Positions 37,942 to 46,005 of a stretch of 64,000 nt of DNA are shown here, piece after piece. Both the position numbers and the translations under genes were made by a program. The notes under the pieces were generated by a model that ran no database searches, was not told the origin of the DNA, and saw only the letters and a list, made by a program, of their open reading frames with translations. This DNA is from Pelomonas sp051857475 (GTDB lineage Bacteria > Pseudomonadota > Gammaproteobacteria > Burkholderiales > Burkholderiaceae_C), in the NCBI RefSeq assembly GCF_051857475.1, contig NZ_JBPZGZ010000001.1, positions 124,001-188,000 on the forward strand, in the 5' to 3' direction. How positions within the stretch are numbered: the stretch's first letter is position 1; each line of letters starts with the position of its first letter.

Positions 37942-38640
37942 ATGAACAAGACCCACAGGGGACCCGCCTTGAACGCTTCTGACAACCGCGATGCGCAACT
38001 GATGCCGGCAATCGGCTCGCCCAAGGCTACCGGGGCCGGGTGGCTGGGTCGAGGCCTGGTGGCATTGGCCTTTGGCTTGCTGGCCGGTTGCGCCAGCACG
38101 AATTTCCCGCCGGCGCCGGCCGCCGTCGCCAACGACGACTACAGCTACATCATCGGTGCAGGCGACAACCTGAACATCCAGGTCTGGCGCAATCCGGAGC
38201 TGTCGATGTCGGTGCCGGTCCGCCCGGACGGCAAGATCGCCGCGCCGCTGGTGGACGAGATGGTCGTGCAGGGCAAGACCTCCGTGCAGGTGGCCCGCGA
38301 AGTCGAGAAGCAGCTCGGCAAGTATGTGCGCGACCCTGTCGTGACGGTCATCGTCACCAACTTCATCGGCCCGTACAGCGAGCAGATCCGCGTCGTCGGC
38401 GAGGCCGCCAAGCCGCAGTTCCTGCCCTACAAGCAGAAGATGACGGTGCTGGACGTGATGATCGCCGTGGGCGGCCTGACCGATTTCGCGGCCGGCAACA
38501 GCGCCACCATCCTGCGCACGGCGGAGGGCAACAAGCAGTACTCCGTGCGCCTGAAGGATCTCATCAAGCGCGGTGACGTGTCGGCCAACGTCGAGATGCG
38601 ACCGGGCGACATCCTCATCATCCCGCAGAGCCTGTTCTGA
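37942..38640 (+). CDS. XrtA-associated polysaccharide export lipoprotein (Wza/EpsE-like)
   Basis: 232 aa from the ATG at 37942, chosen for GAGGG six bases upstream; other in-frame starts exist at 37840 and 38002. The lipoprotein signal has lipobox LLAGC. The body is a Poly_export/SLBB pair (DDYSYIIGAGDNLNIQVWRNPELS, VRPDGKIAAPLV, then VGEAAKPQFLPYK). It forms the outer-membrane or periplasmic export channel, though at about half the size of E. coli Wza. First gene of the export/chain-length group; the next gene is 65 bp on. Confidence 0.92.
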   Translation: MNKTHRGPALNASDNRDAQLMPAIGSPKATGAGWLGRGLVALAFGLLAGCASTNFPPAPAAVANDDYSYIIGAGDNLNIQVWRNPELSMSVPVRPDGKIAAPLVDEMVVQGKTSVQVAREVEKQLGKYVRDPVVTVIVTNFIGPYSEQIRVVGEAAKPQFLPYKQKMTVLDVMIAVGGLTDFAAGNSATILRTAEGNKQYSVRLKDLIKRGDVSANVEMRPGDILIIPQSLF

Positions 38641-38705
38641 ACTGAAGGGGAGGGCGCGGCTGCCGCCAGCCCTTCTTGCGATAGCTTTAACCGAGACTGT
38701 TCTTC

Positions 38706-40295
38706 ATGGAATTGCTGATTGGTCAGCTTCTGATCATCGTCCGGCGGATGTGGAAGTACCGCTGGGTCGGCCTGGTCGTGGCCTGGGTGACCGGCATCGT
38801 GGGTGCGGTTGTGGTCTTCGTGCTGCCCGACCGTTACGAGGCCAGCGCCCGCATCTACGTGGACACCCAGTCCATCCTGAAACCGCTGATGTCGGGCCTG
38901 GCGGTCCAGCCCAATGTCGAGCAGCAGGTGACGATGCTGAGCCGCACGCTGATCAGCCGGCCCAATGTCGAAAAACTCGTCCGCATGGCCGACCTGGACC
39001 TGAAGAACCAGTCCAAGGCGCAGCAGGAAGCCACCATCGAGACGGTGACGAGCAATCTGTCCATCCAGAGCAGCGGCCGCGACAACCTCTACATGCTGGG
39101 CTACCGGGACAGCGATCCCGAGACGGCCAAGCGCGTGGTGCAGTCGCTGGTGTCGATCTTCGTCGAGTCCAGCCTGGGCCAGACGCGCCAGGGCACGTCG
39201 ACGGCGACGACCTTCATCAACGAGCAGATCAAGGCCTACGAGACCAAACTCGAAGAGGCCGAAACGCGACTCAAGGAATTCCGGCTCAAGAATCTCTCCA
39301 GCATGACGGGCGACGGCAAGGACTCCGCGGCCCGCATCTCGGAGATGAGTGGTCAACTGGAGCGGGCGCGCCTCGAATACCGTGAGGCCGTCAATGCCCG
39401 CGATGCGGCCAAGGCTCAGCTGGATGCCGAGAAGGCCCGCGGTGGTGCCCAGACCACGGCCCAGAGCCTGATGCAGGAGTCCAATGCCAATGTCAGCACG
39501 CCCGAGCTCGATGCGCGGCTGGCCGACCACAGGCGCAACCTCGACGCCCTGCTGCAGCGCTACACCGAACAGCACCCGGACATCATTGCGACGCGCAAGA
39601 TGATCAAGGACCTGGAGGAGCAGAAGAAGCGCGAAGTCGCTGAACTGCGCAAGGCCGCCATGAATGTGCCGACGGCATCCGTGGGCCAGACCGGCGGCAG
39701 CCTGGCGACGCAGGAACTGGTTCGCATCCTGGCGACGACCGAGGTCCAGGTGGCTGCGCTGCGCGCGCGGGTGGATGAGTACACCAGCCGCTATTCGCAG
39801 GCCCTGTCGGCGCTGAAGACGGCCCCTCAGGTCGAGGCCGAGGCGGCGCAGCTGAACCGCGACTACGCCATCCACAAGAAGAACTACGAGGACCTGGTGC
39901 AACGTCGCGAGCAGGCCTCCATCTCGGGTGAGCTCGACGTCGCCTCCGGCGTCGCCGACTTCCGCGTCATCGATCCGCCGCGCGCCAACCCCAAGCCGGT
40001 GGCGCCCAACCGCCTGCTGCTGCTGGCGGGTGCCATGGCCGCGGCCTTGGGCGTGGGTCTGTTCACGACCTTTGCGGCCAGCCAGCTGCGCCCGGTCTTC
40101 CATGATGCGAACGACCTGCGGGCCCGTGTGGAGCTGCCCATCCTGGGTGTCGTGACGCGCCTCGTGACCGACGCGGACCGAGCGCGCACGCGTGTCGAGC
40201 TGATCCGCTTTTCGGCGGGGGCCGGTGGCCTGCTGGCGATGTTTGCCGTCGCATTGACGGTCTTGGCTGTGCAACTGAGCCGGCAGGTGGTTTGA
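38706..40295 (+). CDS. XrtA-associated chain length determinant (Wzz-like)
   Basis: 529 aa. TM1 at about 20-40, a large periplasmic coiled-coil domain (about 60-440; note EEAETRLKEFRLKN and QLNRDYAIHKKNYEDLVQRRE), a Pro-rich PPRANPKPVAPN before TM2 at about 445-465, and a last helix near the end. This is the polysaccharide co-polymerase of the exosortase locus (TIGR03007 type), controlling chain length together with the BY-kinase encoded one base later. The kinase domain is separate rather than fused. Confidence 0.93.
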   Translation: MELLIGQLLIIVRRMWKYRWVGLVVAWVTGIVGAVVVFVLPDRYEASARIYVDTQSILKPLMSGLAVQPNVEQQVTMLSRTLISRPNVEKLVRMADLDLKNQSKAQQEATIETVTSNLSIQSSGRDNLYMLGYRDSDPETAKRVVQSLVSIFVESSLGQTRQGTSTATTFINEQIKAYETKLEEAETRLKEFRLKNLSSMTGDGKDSAARISEMSGQLERARLEYREAVNARDAAKAQLDAEKARGGAQTTAQSLMQESNANVSTPELDARLADHRRNLDALLQRYTEQHPDIIATRKMIKDLEEQKKREVAELRKAAMNVPTASVGQTGGSLATQELVRILATTEVQVAALRARVDEYTSRYSQALSALKTAPQVEAEAAQLNRDYAIHKKNYEDLVQRREQASISGELDVASGVADFRVIDPPRANPKPVAPNRLLLLAGAMAAALGVGLFTTFAASQLRPVFHDANDLRARVELPILGVVTRLVTDADRARTRVELIRFSAGAGGLLAMFAVALTVLAVQLSRQVV

Positions 40296-40296
40296 T

Positions 40297-41283
40297 ATGA
40301 CAAGCCTGATTGAACAGGCCGCCCAGCGGCTCGAGCAACTGCGTCAGGCCGGCGTCGTTCTGCCCGGTGATGAACCTGCGCAGGCCGCGGCGGTGCCGCC
40401 GACCGTCGAGCCGGTCGCTGCGCCCATCCCGGCCGCGGCTGCGCCTGTGGTGCCCGCGGCCCGGCCGCATGTGGGCATCTCGATCCAGGACGACGGCCAT
40501 CACCCGTCTTCCAAGCGCGTCGAACTCGACGTCGTGGCGCTGGCCGCCCAGGGTTTCCTGATGCCGCACACGCCGCGCTCCCAGACCGGCGACCAGTACC
40601 GCGTCATCAAGCGGCCGCTGATCAAGAACGCCATGGGCAAGGGTGCGGCCACCATCAATCACGCCAACCTGATGATGGTGACCAGCGCGCTGGCCGGCGA
40701 AGGCAAGAGCTTCACCTCCATCAACCTGGCGCTCAGCATCGCCGCCGAGCTGGACAACACCGTCATGCTGGTGGACGCCGACGTGGCGCGCCCCTCGGTG
40801 CTGCGCATGCTGGGCCTGCCCCAGGGCCCGGGCCTGCTCGACGTGCTCGAGGAGCGGGTCGACATGTCCGAGGTGCTGCTGCGCACCAACGTCGAGAAGC
40901 TGACCATCCTGCCCAGCGGCACGCCGCACCCGCGCGCGACCGAACTGCTGGCCAGCGACGCCATGAGCCATCTGCTGGACGACATGGCCAAGCGCTATCC
41001 CGACCGCATCATCATCTTCGACTCGCCGCCGCTGCTGCTGACGACCGAATCGCGCGTGCTGGCCTCGCACATGGGCCAGATCGTCATCGTCGTCCATGCG
41101 GAGAAGACGGCCCAGAGCGCCGTCCAGCAGGCCCTGGCCGCCATCGAGACCTGCCCGGTCAAGATGATGCTGCTCAACCAGGCCAGCCCGAACGCCGCCG
41201 GTGGCTACGGCTACGGGTATGGCTACGGCTACGGTTACGGATACGGCTACGGCTATGGCAGCAATGACTCGGCGCAAGGCTGA
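40297..41283 (+). CDS. XrtA-associated BY-type tyrosine kinase
   Basis: 328 aa. Walker A GEGKSFTSIN with Lys137, Walker A' VMLVDADVARPS and Walker B IIIFDSPPLL define a bacterial tyrosine kinase of the CpsD/Wzc family (TIGR03018 group). An Ala/Pro-rich N-terminal region precedes it. The C-terminal Tyr cluster, normally scattered, is here nine consecutive Gly-Tyr pairs (residues 303-320), followed by GSNDSAQG. Autophosphorylation of this tail would control association with the Wzz-like partner. The 3' end overlaps the next gene by 20 bases. Confidence 0.93.
   Translation: MTSLIEQAAQRLEQLRQAGVVLPGDEPAQAAAVPPTVEPVAAPIPAAAAPVVPAARPHVGISIQDDGHHPSSKRVELDVVALAAQGFLMPHTPRSQTGDQYRVIKRPLIKNAMGKGAATINHANLMMVTSALAGEGKSFTSINLALSIAAELDNTVMLVDADVARPSVLRMLGLPQGPGLLDVLEERVDMSEVLLRTNVEKLTILPSGTPHPRATELLASDAMSHLLDDMAKRYPDRIIIFDSPPLLLTTESRVLASHMGQIVIVVHAEKTAQSAVQQALAAIETCPVKMMLLNQASPNAAGGYGYGYGYGYGYGYGYGYGSNDSAQG
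41203..41256 (+). repeat. Hexanucleotide repeat encoding (Gly-Tyr)9
   Basis: Nine units of GGN-TA(C/T) in frame inside the tyrosine kinase gene. Codons vary at the third base, so the tract is held at the protein level rather than being a recent slippage product. Changes in copy number would alter the number of tyrosines without shifting the frame. Confidence 0.95.
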
Positions 41284-42778
41284 GCCGCGACATCTGCCCC
41301 TGGCCCTCGCGTTCCTGGCGCTGGTGGCTCAAGCCCAGGAGGGCGGTGGGTCTGGCGGCGCGATCCAGCCGCGCATCGGCGTTTCGCTGAGTGCGACCGA
41401 CAACCTGCGCCTCAACGACAAGGAAAAGGACGCCGCGTTGATCGCCACCGTGTCGCCTGGCATCTCCGTCGTGCGCAACACCGGCACCTTGCGCGGCAGC
41501 GTCGACTACTCCCTCAGCGGCATCACCTACCTGAAGACCAGCTACGGTTCGCGCGTGCAGAACGCGCTGACGGCGAACGGCCAGGCGGAGCTCATTCCCC
41601 GCACGCTGTCCGTCGACGTGCATGCCAACATCGGCCAGCAGAATGCGTCGGCCTTCGGCTTGCAGTCGACGCCCACGCAGGACTCGTCGCTGGCCAATTC
41701 CAACCAGCACGAGACCGGCACCCTGGCCGTCTCGCCGCTGTTGCACGGCCAGTTCGGTGGCCTGGCCAGTTTCGACCTGCGCGGCGACTTCGCCATGACC
41801 CAGGTGCGCGACAGTGCCGTGGGCGACAGCCACAGCGCCGGTGGCTCGCTGCATGTGGCCCAGCTCAACGCGGGTGTGCTGGGCTGGTATCTGCAGCTCG
41901 GCACGCAGCAGTACCGCCCCAAGACCGGGGTGTCCAACCGCAACAGCACCGCCACTGCAGGCCTGAACTACCGCCCTAATCCCGACTGGGTCGCCAGCGT
42001 CAACGCCGGCAAGGAACGCAACGATTACGAGGGCGGCAGCAGCCATGACGGCTTCACGGGTGGCGTGACCGCCGAGTGGACGCCGACGCCGCGCACCCGC
42101 ATCAGCGGCAACTGGCAGAGCCACAGCTATGGCAACAGCCACGGCCTGAATTTCGAGCACCGCATGCGGAACTCGGTCTGGCGCTTCTCGGACAACCGCA
42201 ACGTCACCCTCGGCAATACCGGCTCCATCGGTGGCGTGCGTACCAACTACGACCTGTTCTTCCTGCTGTTCGCCTCCACCGAGCCGGACCCGGTCAAGCG
42301 TGATGCGTTGGTGCGTGCCGCGCTGGCATCGATCGGCCTCTCGCCCGACGCCCCCGCCAACCTGGGCTTCCTGTCCACCGGCCCCAGCCGGCTGCGCAGC
42401 CAGATGCTCAGCTTCATGGTGGAGGGTGTGCGCAGCAATGTGACGGCCAGCATCAGCCGTTTCGTCACCACGCGCCTGGGCAGCAACCTGAACCAGGGCG
42501 ACCTGGCCAACAGCGCCCTCATCGAGCAGCGCTCCTACTCGCTGTCGGGCAGCTATCAGCTCACGCCGGTGTCCGGCCTGTCGCTGACGGCCCTGCGCCA
42601 GGAGACCAGCGGCGACTCCAGCAGCCAACGCACCAAGTTGACCAGCTTCCTGGCGAACTGGAACAACCGCCTGGGCTCGCGCATCAGCATGCAGCTCGGC
42701 GCGCGTCACAGCCGCTTTGAAGGTGTCACGCCGTATACCGAGAATTCGGTCTACGCCAACCTGACTCAACAGTTCTGA
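41264..42778 (+). CDS. XrtA/PEP-CTERM system outer-membrane beta-barrel protein
   Basis: 504 aa from ATG 41264, overlapping the kinase end; the longer frame only reads through the GY repeat out of frame. A signal peptide (LPLALAFLALVAQAQ) precedes an array of amphipathic beta strands (GSVDYSLSGITYLKTSYGSR, WYLQLGTQQYRPKTG, LGARHSRFEGVTPY), and the last residues are NLTQQF with terminal Phe. It belongs to the family found only with this EPS system (TIGR03016). Probably the outer-membrane conduit or secretin-like barrel for the polysaccharide. Confidence 0.9.
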   Translation: MTRRKAEPRHLPLALAFLALVAQAQEGGGSGGAIQPRIGVSLSATDNLRLNDKEKDAALIATVSPGISVVRNTGTLRGSVDYSLSGITYLKTSYGSRVQNALTANGQAELIPRTLSVDVHANIGQQNASAFGLQSTPTQDSSLANSNQHETGTLAVSPLLHGQFGGLASFDLRGDFAMTQVRDSAVGDSHSAGGSLHVAQLNAGVLGWYLQLGTQQYRPKTGVSNRNSTATAGLNYRPNPDWVASVNAGKERNDYEGGSSHDGFTGGVTAEWTPTPRTRISGNWQSHSYGNSHGLNFEHRMRNSVWRFSDNRNVTLGNTGSIGGVRTNYDLFFLLFASTEPDPVKRDALVRAALASIGLSPDAPANLGFLSTGPSRLRSQMLSFMVEGVRSNVTASISRFVTTRLGSNLNQGDLANSALIEQRSYSLSGSYQLTPVSGLSLTALRQETSGDSSSQRTKLTSFLANWNNRLGSRISMQLGARHSRFEGVTPYTENSVYANLTQQF

Positions 42779-42782
42779 CGCG

Positions 42783-43880
42783 ATGTACGAAGCCTTCTAC
42801 GGCCTGAGCAGCAAGCCTTTCCAGCTCAGCCCGGACCCGAACTTCTACTACGGCAGCAAGCAGCATCGCCGGGCCAAGGCCTACCTGGACTATGGCGTGC
42901 TGCGCAATGACGGCTTCATCGTCATCACCGGCGAGATCGGTGCCGGCAAGACGACGCTGCTGCGCGGCCTGCTGGACAGCCTGAACCGCAGCAATGTCGT
43001 CATCGGCAATGTCGTGACGACCCAGCTCGACGCCGAGGACACGCTGCGCATGGTGGGTGCAGCCTTCGGCGTGCGCGTGAAAGACGCGCCCAAGTCCGAG
43101 CTCTTGATGACGCTGGAAGCCTTCTTCGTCAACCAGGTCACCCAGGGCAAGCGCTGCCTGCTCATCGTCGACGAGGCGCAGAACCTCACCGCCCGCGCGG
43201 TGGAGGAGCTGCGCATGCTGTCCAACTTCCAGTTCGCCAACCAGTCGCTGCTGCAGACCTTCCTGGTCGGTCAGCCCGAGTTCCGCGGCATCCTGCAGAA
43301 GCCCGAGATGGAGCAGTTCCGCCAGCGCGTCGCGGCGACCTGCCACATCGGCCCGCTGGACGAGGACGAGACCCAGCGCTACATGGAGCACCGCCTCAAG
43401 TGCGCAGGCTCCACCGGCAAGCCCACCTTCGACCACGATGCCTTCCCGGCCATCCACAAGGCCAGCAACGGCATCCCGCGCCGCATCAACCGCCTGTGCG
43501 ACCGCCTGCTGCTGCTGGGCTTCATGCAGGGCCGCACGCACCTGACGCTGGCCGACGTGAAGGAAGTGCTGCGCGACATCGCCCAGGAGAGCGAAACGCC
43601 GCGCCACAGCGACGCCAGCCCCCTGGACAGCGTGCCCGCCAAGCTGCCCGACAGCCGCCCCGCGGCCCTGGACAGCGCCCCCGGCGCGCTGGACGTGAGC
43701 AAGCTCAAGCTGAGCCCGGCCGAGGTCGATGGCCTGTCCACCGAGATCGCGGCGCTCAGCGCCGACCACCACACCGACCGGCTGCAACGCCTGGAGCGGA
43801 GCATGATGCGTCTGGAGCGCATCAATCTGCAAACGCTGGCGCTGCTGCAGAAGCTGGTGGACGCCGTGAAGCAGCACTGA
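42783..43880 (+). CDS. XrtA-associated AAA ATPase (ExeA-like)
   Basis: 365 aa. It starts MYEAFYGLSSKPFQLSPDPNF, as this family (TIGR03015) does. Walker A is GEIGAGKTTLLRG, Walker B CLLIVDEAQNL; RRINRLCDRLLLLG follows in the lid. The last ~100 residues are a Pro/Ala-rich linker and a short coiled coil (DRLQRLERSMMRLERIN). Related to ExeA, which helps assemble type II secretion in the envelope; here probably an assembly ATPase of the export apparatus. Starts 4 bp after the barrel gene. Confidence 0.92.
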   Translation: MYEAFYGLSSKPFQLSPDPNFYYGSKQHRRAKAYLDYGVLRNDGFIVITGEIGAGKTTLLRGLLDSLNRSNVVIGNVVTTQLDAEDTLRMVGAAFGVRVKDAPKSELLMTLEAFFVNQVTQGKRCLLIVDEAQNLTARAVEELRMLSNFQFANQSLLQTFLVGQPEFRGILQKPEMEQFRQRVAATCHIGPLDEDETQRYMEHRLKCAGSTGKPTFDHDAFPAIHKASNGIPRRINRLCDRLLLLGFMQGRTHLTLADVKEVLRDIAQESETPRHSDASPLDSVPAKLPDSRPAALDSAPGALDVSKLKLSPAEVDGLSTEIAALSADHHTDRLQRLERSMMRLERINLQTLALLQKLVDAVKQH

Positions 43881-43881
43881 A

Positions 43882-44052
43882 ATGAACTGCCCCTCGCCCA
43901 GTCTTGCCCTGCTGAACGCAGGCCAGCCCGGTCGGTCCCCCGCGGGGACGGCGATGCATGCGGCGTTGAGCCGCCTGCACATCGCCTGCGGGCCGGCTTG
44001 GGGCGGCCCGGCGCCAGTCCGCGGTTTCATGCCCAGCGCTAGGAAGTACTGA
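43882..44052 (+). CDS. Possible 56-residue small protein filling the gap (weak)
   Basis: An ATG one base after the ATPase stop opens a 56-codon frame that ends one base before the next gene's ATG (TGACATG), so it fills the gap exactly. It starts MNCPSPSLALLNAGQPG and ends PSARKY. No ribosome site, domain or signal is seen, and it overlies structured element B. The matching part of copy A keeps a similar peptide (GTAM-A-L---HIA--GPA) but not a continuous frame. High GC content makes chance open frames of this length common, so I give it low confidence. Confidence 0.25.
   Translation: MNCPSPSLALLNAGQPGRSPAGTAMHAALSRLHIACGPAWGGPAPVRGFMPSARKY
43889..44013 (+). repeat. Hairpin-rich intergenic element, copy B
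   Basis: Follows the ATPase stop codon and lies before the deacetylase gene. Alignment with copy A (14019-14226, minus strand) shows the same blocks in the same order and the same fold: outer stem GGCGATG (43950-43956) with CATCGCC (43980-43986), CA bulge, inner stem CATGCGGC (43957-43964) with GCCGCCTG (43970-43977), loop GTTGA. Three inner base pairs differ from copy A on both sides, keeping pairing. A second shared stem is CGGGCCG/CGGCCCG nearby. Confidence 0.8.
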
Positions 44053-44053
44053 C

Positions 44054-44947
44054 ATGCTGATGCCCACCAAGACCCCGGCCCTGCGCAATGCGATGAGCAT
44101 CGACGTGGAGGACTATTTCCAGGTCTCCGCCTTTGCGCCCTACATCAAGCGCGAGGACTGGAACGGCCTGGAATGCCGCGTCGAACGCAATATCGAGCGC
44201 ATCCTGGCCCTGCTGGCCGAGAAGAACGTCAAGGCCACCTTCTTCACGCTGGGCTGGATTGCCGAGCGCTACCCGCAGGTCGTCAGGACAATAGTGGCCG
44301 GCGGCCATGAGCTGGCCAGCCACGGCTACGGCCACGAGCGCGCCAGCGACCTGAGCCCCACCGCCTTCCTGGACGACATCACGCGCGCCAAGAAGATGCT
44401 GGAGGACCTGGGCGGCGTGCCTGTCATCGGCTACCGCGCGCCCAGCTTCTCCATCGGCAAGAGCAACCTCTGGGCCTTCGACACCCTGCGCGAGGCGGGC
44501 TACCGCTACTCCAGCAGCGTCTACCCCATCGCCCATGACCATTACGGCATGCCCGATTCGCCGCGCTTCGCCTACCCGGTGCGCGAGGGCCTGCTCGAGA
44601 TCCCGGTGACCACGCTGCGCATGGGCTCGAAGAACCTGCCCAGCAGCGGCGGCGGCTATTTCCGCCTGCTCCCCTATGCGCTGTCGCGCTGGATGATCCG
44701 CCGCGTCAACGAGATCGACGGCGAACCGGCGGTCTTCTACTTCCATCCCTGGGAGATCGACGAAGACCAGCCGCGCATTCCCGGCATCAATGCCAAGACG
44801 CGCTTCCGCCACTACGTCAACATCCCGCGCACCCACGATCGCATCGCGCGCCTGCTCGGCGATTTCCGTTGGGGCCGGATGGACGAGATCTTCCTCGGCC
44901 GCGAGGCCAGCCCGCGCGCTCCGGCGCCCACGCTGACCCCCGTCTGA
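44054..44947 (+). CDS. XrtA-associated polysaccharide deacetylase (DUF3473)
   Basis: 297 aa NodB-type deacetylase. SIDVEDYFQVSAF holds the catalytic/metal Asp pair, HGYGHERASDL the metal His residues, and VIGYRAPSFSIG and YFHPWEID the remaining motifs; the C-terminal DUF3473 extension is present (FRHYVNIPRTHDRI). AGGA lies nine bases before the ATG. It lacks a signal peptide, so it probably acts on lipid-linked or nascent glycan at the inner membrane, removing N-acetyl groups. The following gene starts directly after its stop. Confidence 0.93.
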   Translation: MLMPTKTPALRNAMSIDVEDYFQVSAFAPYIKREDWNGLECRVERNIERILALLAEKNVKATFFTLGWIAERYPQVVRTIVAGGHELASHGYGHERASDLSPTAFLDDITRAKKMLEDLGGVPVIGYRAPSFSIGKSNLWAFDTLREAGYRYSSSVYPIAHDHYGMPDSPRFAYPVREGLLEIPVTTLRMGSKNLPSSGGGYFRLLPYALSRWMIRRVNEIDGEPAVFYFHPWEIDEDQPRIPGINAKTRFRHYVNIPRTHDRIARLLGDFRWGRMDEIFLGREASPRAPAPTLTPV

Positions 44948-45997
44948 ATGAATTCCCCCCTTCGCATTGCGCGCTTGGCCGCGCAAGATCAAGCCTTGTC
45001 CGCGCGCTGGGACGAGTTCGTCTTCGCTCACCCGCAGGCGACCTTCTTCCACCGCAGCGGCTGGCTGCGCATCATCGAGCGGGTGTTCGGCCACCAGGGC
45101 TTCTTCCTGTACGCAGAGCGTGATGGCGTCATCGAGGGCGTGCTGCCCCTGGCCGAGGTCAAGAGCCGGCTGTTCGGCCATTCGGTCTCGAGCTTGCCCT
45201 TCGGCGTCTACGGCGGCGTCGCTGCGCTGAACGACGAGGCCGCCGCGGCGCTGGAGGTCGAGGCCGAGAAGATCGCGCGAGGGCAGGGCGCCGAGCATCT
45301 CGAGTACCGCAACCTCGGCCCGACGCGGCATGCCGACTGGCCGCGCCAGGACCTCTACGTGACCTTCCGCAAGGAGATCCTCGCGGACGAAGAGGCCAAT
45401 ATGCTGGCCATCCCGCGCAAGCAGCGGGCCATGGTGCGCAAGGGCATCAAGAACGAGCTCAAGGCCGAGATCGACGCGAATGTCGACCGCTTCTTCGACC
45501 TCTACGCCGACAACGTGCACCGCCACGGCACGCCGGCCATGCCCAAGAAGTATTTCCAGGCTCTGCTGGACGAGTTCGGCCCCGATGCCGAGGTGCTGAC
45601 CGTCACCGGCCCGGACGGCAAGCCGCTGTCCACGGTGCTGACCTTCTACTTCCGCGACGAGTGCATGCCCTACTACGCCGGTGACGACGAGGCGGCGCGC
45701 GACCTGGCGGCTAACGATTTCAAGTATTGGGAGCTGATGCGCCGGGCTTGCGCCCGTGGCCTCAAGGTCTTCGACTACGGCCGCAGCAAGCAGGGCACCG
45801 GCCCCTATGCCTTCAAGAAGAACTGGGGCTTCGAGCCGCAGCCGCTAAGCTACGAGTACCGGCTGTTCAAGCGCGACGCGATTCCCCAGAACAACCCGAA
45901 CAACCCCAAGTACCAGCTGATGATCAAGGCCTGGCGCAAGCTGCCGATCGGCGTGGCCAACTGGCTGGGGCCCTTCATCGTCAGGAACCTGGGTTGA
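44948..45997 (+). CDS. FemAB-related protein of XrtA/PEP-CTERM system
   Basis: 349 aa GNAT/FemAB fold. VLPLAEVKSRLFGHSVSSLPFGVYGG and the C-terminal FDYGRSKQGTGPYAFKKNWG are characteristic of the exosortase-linked family (TIGR03019). FemAB proteins transfer amino acids from aminoacyl-tRNA; here the likely acceptor is a sugar of the EPS, giving aminoacylated glycan. Starts at the base after the deacetylase stop, so coupled. No signal or membrane segment. Confidence 0.92.
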   Translation: MNSPLRIARLAAQDQALSARWDEFVFAHPQATFFHRSGWLRIIERVFGHQGFFLYAERDGVIEGVLPLAEVKSRLFGHSVSSLPFGVYGGVAALNDEAAAALEVEAEKIARGQGAEHLEYRNLGPTRHADWPRQDLYVTFRKEILADEEANMLAIPRKQRAMVRKGIKNELKAEIDANVDRFFDLYADNVHRHGTPAMPKKYFQALLDEFGPDAEVLTVTGPDGKPLSTVLTFYFRDECMPYYAGDDEAARDLAANDFKYWELMRRACARGLKVFDYGRSKQGTGPYAFKKNWGFEPQPLSYEYRLFKRDAIPQNNPNNPKYQLMIKAWRKLPIGVANWLGPFIVRNLG

Positions 45998-46005
45998 GGA
46001 ATCGC

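Noticed and set aside
41203..41256. Phase-variable contingency repeat
   Set aside because: The unit is six bases, so slippage cannot switch the frame on or off; third-base variety also argues against recent slippage.
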